Of a stretch of DNA of 64,000 bases, positions 44,518 to 53,254 are shown piece by piece. How positions within the stretch are numbered: position 1 is the first letter of the stretch; every line of letters begins with the position of its first letter. The position numbers were made by a program, and so were the translations under genes. The notes under the pieces are model-generated. The model ran no database searches. It was not told the origin of the DNA and was given only the letters and a program-made list of their open reading frames with translations. This DNA comes from Cryobacterium sp. CG_9.6 (GTDB lineage: Bacteria; Actinomycetota; Actinomycetes; Actinomycetales; Microbacteriaceae): the NCBI RefSeq assembly GCF_029893365.1, contig NZ_JARXUZ010000001.1, positions 682,001 through 746,000 of the forward strand. Direction: 5' to 3'.

Positions 44518-45875
44518 GCCAGATAACCAACCCCATTCGCTACCCGGACGTTGGATCGACGCACACCATGACCAAGCGAGCCTGGTGGCTCGTGGCGCTG
44601 AATGTGGCACTGCCCGGCTCGGTGCAGGTGCTGGCCGGTAATCGCCGGCTGGGGCGGTTCGGTCTGGGAGCCACACTCACGTTTATCGCGCTCGCCGCGG
44701 TGACGGTTGCCGCGTACGTGCTGTGGCCGGAGGTGGTCCTCACCGTCTTCACCAATAACGTTGGACTCTGGGCGGCGGCGCTTGCGCTGGCGTTCTACGG
44801 CGTGGTGTGGCTGATGCTCACCCTCGACACGCTCCGACTCGTGCGATTGGTGCGCGCCGCACCGGGGGCGCGGCCGGTCATTGCCGTGCTGACGACCGCC
44901 GTCATGCTTTTTGTGGTGGGGGGCGCCGGGTATGGCGCCTACGTTGCCACCACCGCGAGCGGTTTTCTGTCCGACGTGTTCGTGGCCGGACCCACGGAGC
45001 CGCCCGTCAATGGCCGGTACAACGTGCTGCTGATGGGCGGCGACGCCGGAGCCGACCGCAACGGGCTGCGCCCCGACAGCATCTCGGTGGTGAGCGTCGA
45101 TGCCACGACCGGCCAGGCCACCACCATCAGCTTGCCCCGCAACCTTCAGGATGCACCGTTCTCCGACGGCTCGGCGCTCGGTGCACTGTATCCCGAGGGG
45201 TACGGGGCCATCGACGGCTGTGACACGGATGCCTGTCAGCTCAACTCCGTGTTCACGGAGGCCGAGCTCAAACGCGCCTTCCTGTACCCCGACGCCACGG
45301 CGCAGGGACGCAGCCCCGGAATTCAGGCCACCATCGAGGCGGCTCAGGGCATCACCGGACTGACGATTCAGTACTTTGTGCTGATCGACATGCAGGGGTT
45401 CTCCGACCTGATCGATGCGCTGGGTGGCATCGACATCACCGTGCAGAACCGGGTTCCGGTGCACACCGACGACACGTTCACGAAGGTGCTTTTCTGGTTC
45501 GAGCCCGGCCCGCAGCACATGGATGGCTACCACGCGCTCTGGTTCGCCCGCTCGCGGCACGGAACCAGCGACTACGACCGCATGCAGCGCCAGACGCAGA
45601 TGCAGGAAGCACTGCTCGCGCAGGCGAACCCGGCGAATGTGCTCACCAAGTTTCAGGCCGTGGCTGAGGCTGGCACGCAGGTGGTGAAAACCGATGTCCC
45701 GCAGGGCATGTTGGGCTACTTTGTAAATCTGGCGTCGAAGACGAAGACGTTCCCGGTGACGGCGGTGCCGCTCATTCCGGAAAACGGGGTCGACCCGGAG
45801 AACCCCGACTACGCGGCGATCAAGGTGCTCATCGATGCGGCTCTGGCGCCTGCTACGGCGGCTCCGTCGCAGTAG
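44514..45875 (+). CDS. LCP-family (LytR-CpsA-Psr) cell-wall polymer ligase
   Basis: A 453-residue membrane enzyme. Three to four hydrophobic segments in residues 20-160 lead to an external LCP domain: [27 protein letters not shown] near 175, SLPRNL with its Arg near 212, [23 protein letters not shown] near 290 and [20 protein letters not shown] near 345. The Arg and Asp residues fit the pyrophosphate-binding site. The family joins lipid-linked polymers such as teichoic acid or arabinogalactan-like chains to peptidoglycan. It leads into the polysaccharide locus, so it may anchor the rhamnose-containing polymer. Confidence 0.9.
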   Translation: MSQITNPIRYPDVGSTHTMTKRAWWLVALNVALPGSVQVLAGNRRLGRFGLGATLTFIALAAVTVAAYVLWPEVVLTVFTNNVGLWAAALALAFYGVVWLMLTLDTLRLVRLVRAAPGARPVIAVLTTAVMLFVVGGAGYGAYVATTASGFLSDVFVAGPTEPPVNGRYNVLLMGGDAGADRNGLRPDSISVVSVDATTGQATTISLPRNLQDAPFSDGSALGALYPEGYGAIDGCDTDACQLNSVFTEAELKRAFLYPDATAQGRSPGIQATIEAAQGITGLTIQYFVLIDMQGFSDLIDALGGIDITVQNRVPVHTDDTFTKVLFWFEPGPQHMDGYHALWFARSRHGTSDYDRMQRQTQMQEALLAQANPANVLTKFQAVAEAGTQVVKTDVPQGMLGYFVNLASKTKTFPVTAVPLIPENGVDPENPDYAAIKVLIDAALAPATAAPSQ

Positions 45876-45910
45876 TCACTGCTACCGGGGGGTCTCGACA
45901 CGCGCCCTGG

Positions 45911-45970
45911 CGGGCACTGCTCGACCAGCGGACGTGCGGGCGGGCACTGCTCGACCAGCGGAAGTGCGGG
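45911..45970. repeat. Two tandem 30-bp repeats
   Basis: CGGGCACTGCTCGACCAGCG plus ten bases is repeated once with a single change (45911-45940, 45941-45970). The neighbouring GGTCTCGACACGCGCC is similar to a dispersed intergenic word I know from many Microbacteriaceae, so this looks like a drifted copy of that repeat. It lies between converging LCP and glycosyltransferase genes. Confidence 0.75.
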
Positions 45971-45974
45971 CGGG

Positions 45975-47117
45975 CTAGAGGTCGGCGTGCAGCTGCCAGA
46001 CGCGCTCGGCTGAGTCCCGCCACGAGAAGGCGCGGGAGCGGTCGCTGCCAAAGATACGCAGGCGCTGATTCAGCTCGGTGTCGCCCAGCACACGCGACAG
46101 TGCTGCGGCCAAGCGCTCGGAGTAACCGTCGGCATCCGCTCTCTCCACCACCACACCAGCGTCGCCGGCGGCTTCCACCAGCGCGGGCGCGTCGGAGTGC
46201 ACAACCGGCGTGCCCAGGTGGAAGGCCTCAATGATGGGCAGCGCGAAGCCTTCTTCGAGGCTCGGGTAGGCGAACACGGAGGCTCGCGCGATGACGATGG
46301 CGAGGTCTTCGTCGCTCAGCCCCGACATGGCGCGCACTCGGCCCGGCTCGAGACCGGCCTCTTCGGCTACCGAGGCGATATTGAGCTCGCCCCACGTGTC
46401 CGGTCCGATCACGATCAGTGGCAGGTCCGGCGCGCCGGGGAGTCCCATCGCGGTGATGAGCGCGGTGATGCCCTTGCGGGGGTCGAGCGTGCCTGTGGCG
46501 GCAATGTATTCCTCCGGCAGCCCGAGAGCGGCCACGCGGCCCGACACCAGCGAGTCGGTGGGCAGCATCAGACCGCTGCCCACGGCGCCGCCAATGACGC
46601 GTATGCGGTCTCCGAAGTCCATGATCTCGGCCAGCTGCTGCGCAACCGCGTGGCTCGGCACCACCACGGCGTCCGCGTGCTTGCGTGCGCGCTTCACCAT
46701 GGCCTTCGTCCAGCCCACGGTCGTGGGCGTGAGCGATTCCGGATGCGTCCACGCGAGTACGTCGTGAATAGTCAGGGCAATCTGTGTGCCGTCGCTCTGC
46801 CGGTCGTGGCGGCGAAGCGGTGCCAGCAGGCTCGGCGCGTGAATCATGCCTGTTCCCGTGGACGCCGTGACACCGAGGCTCCACGCCACAGCAAGCTCGC
46901 GCCGGGCCAGCGTCGTTTTCGTCAGTGACACCAGGCCCGGTAATGCGGCGTCAATCGCCTCGTACTGGTCGGGCGGAGACGAGGAGACAATGCCCTCGAC
47001 CTCACACCCGGCCGGTGCCGTGGCAATGAGCGCACGGGTGAGTTCCTCGGTGTAGCGGCCCACGCCGCCGGGAACAGGCGCCACCATTTGATCAACGACA
47101 ACACGGAGGGTGATCAT
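45975..47117 (-). CDS. GT4-family glycosyltransferase
   Basis: A 380-residue GT-B enzyme. VVVDQMVAPVPGGVGRYTEEL at the N-terminus is the loop that begins after strand 1 in GT4 enzymes acting on lipid-linked sugars; the C-terminal half has AATGTLDPRKGI near residue 208 and the E-x7-E element in PSLEEGFALPIIEAF near 306. The frame is open for another 137 codons upstream, but this reads as a shadow of rmlD; the ATG at 47117 overlaps the rmlD stop by four bases (ATGA). Likely rhamnosyl- or mannosyl-transfer. Confidence 0.86.
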   Translation of the reverse strand: MITLRVVVDQMVAPVPGGVGRYTEELTRALIATAPAGCEVEGIVSSSPPDQYEAIDAALPGLVSLTKTTLARRELAVAWSLGVTASTGTGMIHAPSLLAPLRRHDRQSDGTQIALTIHDVLAWTHPESLTPTTVGWTKAMVKRARKHADAVVVPSHAVAQQLAEIMDFGDRIRVIGGAVGSGLMLPTDSLVSGRVAALGLPEEYIAATGTLDPRKGITALITAMGLPGAPDLPLIVIGPDTWGELNIASVAEEAGLEPGRVRAMSGLSDEDLAIVIARASVFAYPSLEEGFALPIIEAFHLGTPVVHSDAPALVEAAGDAGVVVERADADGYSERLAAALSRVLGDTELNQRLRIFGSDRSRAFSWRDSAERVWQLHADL

Positions 47118-47965
47118 TCGTTTGTGAATGCTCCCTCGGCGGCGGCCGCGGTGAGGGCCTCCTGCCAGGGGCGCATGGGCTCGAGGCCGGCGGCACGCCA
47201 GGCGTCGTGACCGAGAACCGAGTACGCGGGGCGGGGGGCTGGGCGCACAAAGCCGGCCGCATCCGTGGGGAGCACGCGTTCCGGGTCCAGGCCTGCCGAC
47301 ACGAAGACGGCTCGAGCGAAGTCGAACCAGCTGGTCTTGCCGGCGTTGGTGCCGTGATAAATGCCGGCCGGGGCATCCGCGTCGAGAAGGTAGACAATTT
47401 GGGCCGCGAGGTCGCTGGTCCAGGTGGGCTGGCCAAACTGGTCGTTGACCACGCTCACCGTGTCGTGCGTGGCGGCCAGGCGCAGCATGGTTTTGGCGAA
47501 GTTGGGACCATGCTGGCCGTAGAGCCACGCGGTGCGCACAATGTAGGACGCCGGAGCGTTGTGTGCGAGCACAAACTCCTCGCCGGCGGCCTTGGTGCGA
47601 CCGTAGGCGCTGATCGGGTCACGGGGGGTGTTCTCGGCGTAGGGCGTGGTGGCGCTGCCGTTGAACACGTAGTCGGTGGACACCTGAACCATGCGAACAC
47701 CGGCAACGGATGCCGCGATCGCCAAATTCTTGGCACCCACGGCGTTCACGGCATACGCGGCGTCTTCGTGTGTTTCGGCGTCGTCCACCTTCGTGTACGC
47801 CGCAGCGTTGATCACCACGTCTTGACCCTCAACCGCGGCCGTCACGGCGTCAAGGTCGGTCACGTCGAGGTTTTCGCGGGCCAGCGCGGTCACTGTGTGG
47901 CCGGCCAGCGCCGTCTGTAGGTCGCGGCCGAGCATGCCCGATGCGCCGGTGATCAAATACTTCAT
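47114..47965 (-). CDS. rmlD: dTDP-4-dehydrorhamnose reductase
   Basis: A 283-residue short-chain dehydrogenase fold that performs the last step to dTDP-L-rhamnose. GASGMLGRDL near residue 8 binds NADPH, VINAAAYTKVDDAE near 52 is the RmlD signature, and STDYVFNG with the YGRTKAAGE catalytic Tyr-x-x-x-Lys near 125 completes the active site. It precedes the GT4 gene, sharing four bases, and follows rmlB at 74 bases. Confidence 0.94.
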   Translation of the reverse strand: MKYLITGASGMLGRDLQTALAGHTVTALARENLDVTDLDAVTAAVEGQDVVINAAAYTKVDDAETHEDAAYAVNAVGAKNLAIAASVAGVRMVQVSTDYVFNGSATTPYAENTPRDPISAYGRTKAAGEEFVLAHNAPASYIVRTAWLYGQHGPNFAKTMLRLAATHDTVSVVNDQFGQPTWTSDLAAQIVYLLDADAPAGIYHGTNAGKTSWFDFARAVFVSAGLDPERVLPTDAAGFVRPAPRPAYSVLGHDAWRAAGLEPMRPWQEALTAAAAEGAFTNE

Positions 47966-48039
47966 GAAGCTCCTCTAAACAGTGAAAATTTCGTTCCACC
48001 CCATGCGAAAGTACCGTGAAAGCGGAGTCAGCGGTGAGG

Positions 48040-49026
48040 CTAGTTGAGTGCGGCGCGGGCCTTGAGCGGCTCCCACCAGCTGCGGTTGTCGCGGTACCAC
48101 TGCACCACGTCGGCGAGGCCCTGTTCAAAGGGGACCTCGGGCGCGTAGCCCAGCTCGGCCTGGATCTTGGAGATGTCCACCGAGTAGCGCAGGTCGTGGC
48201 CGAGGCGGTCGGCGACGCGGTCCACGTACGACCAGTCCTTGCCGGTGGAGTCGAGCAGCATCTGCGTGAGCTCTTTGTTGGTGAGCTCGGTGCCGCCACC
48301 AATGTTGTAGATCTCGCCGGCGCGGCCGTTCACGAGCACCATGGCAATGGCGCGGGTGTGGTCGTCAACGTGCAGCCAGTCGCGAATGTTGTTGCCCTCG
48401 CCGTAGAGGGGAACGTGCAGGTCGTCGATCAGGTTGCTGACGAACAGCGGGATGACCTTTTCGGGAAAGTGGTACGGGCCGTAGTTGTTCGAGCAGCGCG
48501 TGATCGACACGTTGAGGCCGTGGGTGCGGTGGTAGCTGCGCGCAAGCAGGTCGCTGCCGGCCTTCGACGCGGAGTAGGGGGAGTTCGGCTCAAGGGCGCG
48601 CTCTTCGTTCCACGAGCCCTCGGCGATGGAGCCGTAGACCTCGTCTGTGGACACGTGCACGAAACGCTTGAGGTTGTTGCGCAGGGCAGCATCGAGCAGC
48701 TGCTGCGTGCCGAGCACGTTGGTCTCCACAAAGATGGAGGCGTCGCGCACGCTCCGGTCAACGTGCGATTCGGCGGCAAAGTGCACCACGGCGTCGATGC
48801 CCGGGAACAGGGTGTCGAGCAGAGCGCCGTCGCGAATGTCACCGTGTACAAAGCTGTAGCGCGGGGAGTCGGCAATCGGAGCCAGGTTCTCGAGGTTGCC
48901 CGAGTAGGTGAGAGCGTCGAGCACCACAACTTCGGCGCCTTCGAGGCCCGGGTATTTGTCTTCGATGGTTCGACGCACAAAGTTCGAGCCGATGAAACCG
49001 GCGCCGCCGGTGACGAGAATCTTCAT
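48040..49026 (-). CDS. rmlB: dTDP-glucose 4,6-dehydratase
   Basis: A 328-residue extended SDR enzyme. GGAGFIGSNFVR near residue 7 binds NAD; HFAAESHVDRS near 82, the STDEVYG strand near 127 and catalytic YSASKAGSD near 152 with ITRCSNNYGPYHFPEKVIP near 174 are the RmlB landmarks. It makes dTDP-4-keto-6-deoxyglucose for RmlC and RmlD. A TAGAAT -10 box at 49066-49071 lies upstream on the minus strand. Confidence 0.95.
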   Translation of the reverse strand: MKILVTGGAGFIGSNFVRRTIEDKYPGLEGAEVVVLDALTYSGNLENLAPIADSPRYSFVHGDIRDGALLDTLFPGIDAVVHFAAESHVDRSVRDASIFVETNVLGTQQLLDAALRNNLKRFVHVSTDEVYGSIAEGSWNEERALEPNSPYSASKAGSDLLARSYHRTHGLNVSITRCSNNYGPYHFPEKVIPLFVSNLIDDLHVPLYGEGNNIRDWLHVDDHTRAIAMVLVNGRAGEIYNIGGGTELTNKELTQMLLDSTGKDWSYVDRVADRLGHDLRYSVDISKIQAELGYAPEVPFEQGLADVVQWYRDNRSWWEPLKARAALN

Positions 49027-49065
49027 ATAGGGGTAACCGTTCCGTTCGCTTCAATGGCCTCCGCG

Positions 49066-49099
49066 ATTCTACCGGAAGCCGATTGGTAGACTTCCCAAC
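49066..49099. promoter_or_regulatory. Divergent rmlB/rmlC promoter region
   Basis: Minus strand TAGAAT (49066-49071) for rmlB gives a leader of about 33 bases. Plus strand TAGACT (49087-49092) lies seven bases before the rmlC GTG, so rmlC is probably leaderless. The two halves of the rhamnose pathway are fired back to back from 73 bases. Confidence 0.6.
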
Positions 49100-49708
49100 G
49101 TGCAGATTCGCGAACTCTCCATCCCAGACTCCTATGAGATCACCCCGAAGCAGTTCGGAGACGACCGGGGAGTCTTCCTCGAGTGGTACCGATTCGACAA
49201 ACTGGAGGCCGTGATCGGGCATCCACTCAGCCTCGCTCAGGCCAACACGTCAGTGTCGAAGCGTGGATCCGTGCGAGGCATCCACTTCGCCGACATCCCG
49301 CCGAGCCAGGCCAAATATGTCACAGCTGTGCACGGCGCCGTGCTCGACTACATCGTTGACATTCGCGTGGGTTCGCCCACGTACGGCCAGTGGGACAGCG
49401 TCCTCCTTGACGACACCGATCGCCGTGCTGTCTACATCTCTGAAGGTATTGGGCACTGCTTTGTGGCGCTCACCGAGAACGCCACGGTGAGCTACCTCGT
49501 GAACAGCACGTTCAGCCCCGGACGCGAGCACGGCATCAACCCGCTGGACCCGGAAATTGGTCTGGTCTTCCCGCCCGAAGCTGGTGAGTTGCTCCTGTCT
49601 CCGAAGGACACCGAGGCGCCCGGGCTGGCCGCTGCTGCAGCCGCCGGGATCCTGCCCACCTGGGACGCTGCCCGGGCCTACTACGACTCACTGAATGACA
49701 GGAAATAA
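49100..49708 (+). CDS. rmlC: dTDP-4-dehydrorhamnose 3,5-epimerase
   Basis: A 202-residue cupin enzyme. The family pattern is visible as FLEWYRFDKLEA, QANTSVSKRGSVRGIHFADIPPSQAKYV (catalytic His in RGIHF near 63) and GIGHCFVALTENATVSYLV. It turns the keto sugar from RmlB into the L-form. GTG start at leaderless distance from TAGACT. rmlA follows after four bases. Confidence 0.94.
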   Translation: MQIRELSIPDSYEITPKQFGDDRGVFLEWYRFDKLEAVIGHPLSLAQANTSVSKRGSVRGIHFADIPPSQAKYVTAVHGAVLDYIVDIRVGSPTYGQWDSVLLDDTDRRAVYISEGIGHCFVALTENATVSYLVNSTFSPGREHGINPLDPEIGLVFPPEAGELLLSPKDTEAPGLAAAAAAGILPTWDAARAYYDSLNDRK

Positions 49709-49712
49709 ATAA

Positions 49713-50576
49713 ATGCGCGGAATCATTCTCGCTGGCGGGTCGGGCACGCGCCTGTGGCCCATCACCAAGGGCATCTCAAAGCAGCTCATGCCCATTTACG
49801 ACAAGCCCATGATCTACTACCCCTTGTCGACGTTGATGATGGCGGATATCAAAGAGATTCTCATCATCACGACCCCCGAGTACAACGAGCAGTTTCGTGC
49901 GCTGCTGGGCGACGGTTCAGACCTCGGTATCCGAATTGAGTACGCTGTGCAGCCGTCTCCCGACGGGCTCGCGCAGGCCTTCATTATCGGCGAGGAATTC
50001 ATTGGAGATGAGAGCGTTGCTCTCGTGCTCGGCGACAATATTTTCCACGGTGCGGGCCTTGGGTCTGCGCTTCGGGGAAATGCCGAGATCGAGGGTGCGC
50101 GCATCTTCGCGTACCACGTCAGTAATCCCACAGCGTACGGCGTTGTCGAGTTCGACGAGTCGATGACGGCTATCTCCATCGAAGAGAAGCCAGCAAAGCC
50201 GAAAAGCAACTACGCGGTTCCCGGACTCTATTTCTACGACAACTCCGTGGTCGCGATCGCCAAGACAATCGAGCCGAGCGCCCGCGGGGAACTTGAAATC
50301 AGCACGGTCAATGAGCGATACCTCGAACAGGGCACCCTGCACGTTCAGGTTCTCGACCGGGGAACAGCGTGGCTGGATACCGGAACGTTCGAGTCGATGA
50401 TGCAGGCATCCGAGTATGTGCGCGTTATTGAGGACCGTCAGGGCTTCAAAGTGGGGTGCATCGAGGAGATCGCCTGGCGTGCCGGCTGGATCACGAACGC
50501 GCAACTGTCGGAGTTGGCGGCACCGCTGCTAAAGAGTGGCTACGGACGGTACCTGGCAAGTTTGTTGCCGGCCTGA
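49713..50576 (+). CDS. rmlA: Glucose-1-phosphate thymidylyltransferase
   Basis: A 287-residue nucleotidyltransferase that opens the pathway by making dTDP-glucose. [20 protein letters not shown] near residue 6 is the activation motif; [20 protein letters not shown] near 77, VLGDNIFHG near 108, EEKP near 158 and [13 protein letters not shown] near 213 are family-specific. Length is normal. With rmlB, rmlC and rmlD this gives a complete dTDP-L-rhamnose set within 3.5 kb. Confidence 0.96.
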   Translation: MRGIILAGGSGTRLWPITKGISKQLMPIYDKPMIYYPLSTLMMADIKEILIITTPEYNEQFRALLGDGSDLGIRIEYAVQPSPDGLAQAFIIGEEFIGDESVALVLGDNIFHGAGLGSALRGNAEIEGARIFAYHVSNPTAYGVVEFDESMTAISIEEKPAKPKSNYAVPGLYFYDNSVVAIAKTIEPSARGELEISTVNERYLEQGTLHVQVLDRGTAWLDTGTFESMMQASEYVRVIEDRQGFKVGCIEEIAWRAGWITNAQLSELAAPLLKSGYGRYLASLLPA

Positions 50577-50648
50577 GAGATCCGTGCTCTGGATCGTATT
50601 TCAATCCGTCCGACGTATTCGAACGTGGTTAGGTGAAGAGTCGACTGA

Positions 50649-50679
50649 TTGGCTCTTCAAGATGGTCCCCAGTTATGAT
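50649..50679 (+). promoter_or_regulatory. Possible promoter of the variable polysaccharide genes
   Basis: TTGGCT (50649-50654) and TATGAT (50674-50679) with 19-base spacing, ahead of the pyruvyltransferase gene. A 7-bp inverted repeat TGAAGAG/CTCTTCA (50634-50640, 50653-50659) overlaps the -35. The 148-base gap is markedly richer in A and T than rmlA. Confidence 0.45.
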
Positions 50680-50724
50680 GACGGTGATCATTTTTTGGTG
50701 TGATCGAGAGAAGAGCGCAGTCAT

Positions 50725-51897
50725 TTGTCAGAAATCAGCGGCGGCCCCAATGTTCTCTTAGTTGGTGCTTACGAGAGAGACAACTTCGGTGATTTGCTTT
50801 TCTTTCAGCTCACTCGGGAGTATCTTTCGGATTTTCGAGTTACTGCGGGTTCAATAATCGGTGCGGATATGACTGGACTGCTGGGGACCATGGTCCACCC
50901 CCACAACAGTCTTCTTGCCCGCGAGCGGTGGGATGCCATTTGGGTCGTTGGTGGAGAGGTGGGAGGCGTCTCTGCAGAAAACGCGCTGACCATGTCGCTC
51001 AATGACTCCGAGGGGGGTGTGTTTGACCGCGTTTCCGCAATCGGACGCGACGCTATCCTCTCGTTCTTGGCTGACTCATCCGCAATCGCACCGGCTTACT
51101 TCCCGCAGTTGTCGCGGTTCTCCTTGAATCGTGACACGCCGCTGATCATTAATTCGGTTGGCTTGGCAACAATGCAACCGCAGGGAGCATCCGATAGCGA
51201 CGATCTCGCCATCTCCGCGCTCCGTGGAGCTACTGCCTTACATGTTCGGGACCCAGCTTCTGCGGCATTCGCGGCAGATGCCGGCTTGAAGGCGACGCTC
51301 GGACCAGACATGGTTCACGCAATCTCGATCCTCCACCCCGAACTTGGAAACGGTTCGGATCCGGAGAAAGATCCATACTTCCTCTTCCAGGCCAACGCGA
51401 ACCTGATTGGTGCGTACGGCGCTGAGGCAATCGCTCAGTCTTTGGTTGATATTTCGGAAACCACGGGGTGGCGGCCTGTTTTATTCTTGGCGGGAGTTGC
51501 GCGACACCATGACCGCTCAGATCAGTACGACGAAGTCATTCGGGCTATTCATCAGACAGCACCTTCCCTGCATGCCATGGTAATTTCTACTCGAAATCCA
51601 TTAGAACTGGCAGGTTGGATTGCGAGATCTCAACTCTGGATCGGATCATCACTGCATGGGCGAATCATTGCAGGGTCTTTCGCTAAGCCGCGGGTTAGTC
51701 TTGAAAATCGGAAAGTGGAGACTTACGCGTCGAAATGGGACGTCGAGTTCCCAACCAAGGTGGGGATAAGTTCAATGACAGATTCCGTGTCGGTCGCCAT
51801 AAGCAAAGCTCAGATTGATCAGAATGTACGTGACTCTGTTCAGCTTTCCCATATCGCCCACGACGCGACTCAGAACCTAGTCAGGACTTTTTTATGA
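50725..51897 (+). CDS. Polysaccharide pyruvyltransferase family protein
   Basis: A 390-residue protein of the CsaB/WcaK/AmsJ family. The N-terminal VLLVGAYERDNFGDLLFFQL near residue 10, VHVRDPASAAF-like LHVRDPAS near 173, and the C-terminal LWIGSSLHGRIIAGSFAKPRVSL near 300 fit the group that transfers pyruvate from PEP to glycan residues, or a glycosyltransferase with the same fold. The TTG start is inferred from upstream purine-rich GAAGAG and absence of an earlier start. It is the first gene of the lower-GC part of the cluster. Confidence 0.78.
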   Translation: MSEISGGPNVLLVGAYERDNFGDLLFFQLTREYLSDFRVTAGSIIGADMTGLLGTMVHPHNSLLARERWDAIWVVGGEVGGVSAENALTMSLNDSEGGVFDRVSAIGRDAILSFLADSSAIAPAYFPQLSRFSLNRDTPLIINSVGLATMQPQGASDSDDLAISALRGATALHVRDPASAAFAADAGLKATLGPDMVHAISILHPELGNGSDPEKDPYFLFQANANLIGAYGAEAIAQSLVDISETTGWRPVLFLAGVARHHDRSDQYDEVIRAIHQTAPSLHAMVISTRNPLELAGWIARSQLWIGSSLHGRIIAGSFAKPRVSLENRKVETYASKWDVEFPTKVGISSMTDSVSVAISKAQIDQNVRDSVQLSHIAHDATQNLVRTFL

Positions 51898-52202
51898 GTG
51901 GCGAGCCCCGCAATGTCGCTGTGGCCATCGAAGAACTTCATCGACGTGCAGTCTTCTTTGAGGTCATTTCCTCCTACGAGGACCAGCACAATGCCGCGTT
52001 GGCAAGAGTCGCTGGACTGACTATGGAGTTAGAAACTGCCCTCAGCAACCAAAATCTTCTTCGTGAACAACTTCTGGTCCAGCAGGCCGAAATCAGCAAG
52101 TTGTGCGTACGAATAGATGGGATGGAGCACAGTACGTCCTGGAGGGCCACTGAACCTCTTAGACGAATTAGCAGGTTCGTTCGAGGCTCATCTACCGCTT
52201 AG
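51894..52202 (+). CDS. Small coiled-coil protein with SxSWRxTxPLR-type tail
   Basis: A 102-residue protein joined to the pyruvyltransferase gene by an ATGA overlap. Residues 30-80 form a heptad-like coiled coil (ETALSNQNLLREQLLVQQAE), and the end HSTSWRATEPLRRISRFV matches a short tail seen after coiled coils at the ends of many bacterial glycosyltransferases. No enzymatic domain is present. It may be a detached scaffold or membrane-association segment for a glycosyltransferase. Its last 11 bases overlap the converging GT2 gene. Confidence 0.62.
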   Translation: MSGEPRNVAVAIEELHRRAVFFEVISSYEDQHNAALARVAGLTMELETALSNQNLLREQLLVQQAEISKLCVRIDGMEHSTSWRATEPLRRISRFVRGSSTA

Positions 52203-53094
52203 TGTTCCGGGTACCTTCGAGGTGAGAACGGAGCCCCAGTCCGACGCCCAAGGCAACTCGCAGGGGCCAGCGAGCCCAGCCAGAATACTTCTTGGATAGA
52301 AATTTGACAGCGCTGTCGTGATGGGCCCGAATCATCTGTCCTGCATTCTCTTGCGTAGAATGAGCACCGGTATGTACGACGACCGCAGCTGGTTCGTAGA
52401 CATTTCGCAGCCCAAGTTTTCCAATCCGATAACCCAAGTCCACGTCTTCAAAGTACATAAAATAGGACTCGTCGAATCCTTGAAGTTCGAGAAACACCGT
52501 TCGACGGATAAGTAGGCAAGCGCCCGAAAGCCACCCTGCATCCCGCTGGAGGGGCATTGCGGGGGTTTCGCTACGATACCGCCGCGTCCATGGATTACTC
52601 GGCCACAGGTTTGAGAACAACGCGTGCCCAACTCCGGAACGCAAAGACGGAATCGTGCGTGCCGAGGGATACGTGTCTCCGTTTGACGACAGGATACGTG
52701 GTCCGACTGCGGCCACTAGCGAATCAGATTGAGCTGTTGCAAGAAGAGCATCAATGGCGCCCGGACTCAGTGTGACGTCCGGATTGCTAATCAGAATCCA
52801 GTCGATTTCGGGCGATAGCAACTCAACAGCAGCGTTGATTGCATGCCCGTAGCCAAGGTTAGAAGGAAGCGGCAAATACCGAGCGCCGAATTCTCGTGCC
52901 AAACGCTGTACCTCGTCCAGGGAAACGGAGGGTTTATTGTCGGCCACCACGATTTCAAGGGTCCTTGTGGACGCTTCGACCAGGGTGGACAGAAATGGCC
53001 CAAGAACATCCCCCGATCCGAAGCTGACGGTCACCACACCGATGTGATGGGAAATGGTTTGATTTCCGGGAATTGTGATCTCTGGATCCAACAT
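52192..53094 (-). CDS. GT2-family glycosyltransferase (rhamnosyltransferase-like)
   Basis: A 300-residue GT-A enzyme of the WbbL type. IGVVTVSFGSGDVLGPFL near residue 17, VVADNKPS near 48, NLGYGHAINAAVELL near 79 and DWILISNPDVTLSP near 98 (nucleotide and metal DxD equivalent) are followed by FMYFEDVDLGYRIGKLG near 231. These are the signatures of enzymes that add L-rhamnose to glycan primers. The frame is open upstream to 53199, but the ATG at 53094 has an AAGAAGA site and gives the normal N-terminus. It is the only gene on the minus strand in this part of the cluster. Confidence 0.86.
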   Translation of the reverse strand: MLDPEITIPGNQTISHHIGVVTVSFGSGDVLGPFLSTLVEASTRTLEIVVADNKPSVSLDEVQRLAREFGARYLPLPSNLGYGHAINAAVELLSPEIDWILISNPDVTLSPGAIDALLATAQSDSLVAAVGPRILSSNGDTYPSARTIPSLRSGVGHALFSNLWPSNPWTRRYRSETPAMPLQRDAGWLSGACLLIRRTVFLELQGFDESYFMYFEDVDLGYRIGKLGLRNVYEPAAVVVHTGAHSTQENAGQMIRAHHDSAVKFLSKKYSGWARWPLRVALGVGLGLRSHLEGTRNTKR

Positions 53095-53254
53095 TGTCTT
53101 CTTACGGTAAATGAATTCCAAGGTTAGTTCACTTTCGCGGTGTTGTTCGTCTCTATGGCATGAGCCGACTTCCGTGGCAGAGTCGGTTGCTAGACTCAAT
53201 CACCGTGGTTAGAAACATTCAGACTAAGCGGACGATTGATCTAGAGGGCAACTT

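Noticed and set aside
44169..45560. 463-codon minus-strand frame
   Set aside because: Antisense shadow of the LCP gene, rich in His and Arg with no domain.
45880..45975. Minisatellite with coding role
   Set aside because: The two 30-bp copies lie after both flanking stop codons and are not in a supported frame.
47118..47528. 137-codon extension of the GT4 gene
   Set aside because: It is Arg-rich shadow sequence of rmlD in another frame; the ATG overlapping the rmlD stop gives the normal start.
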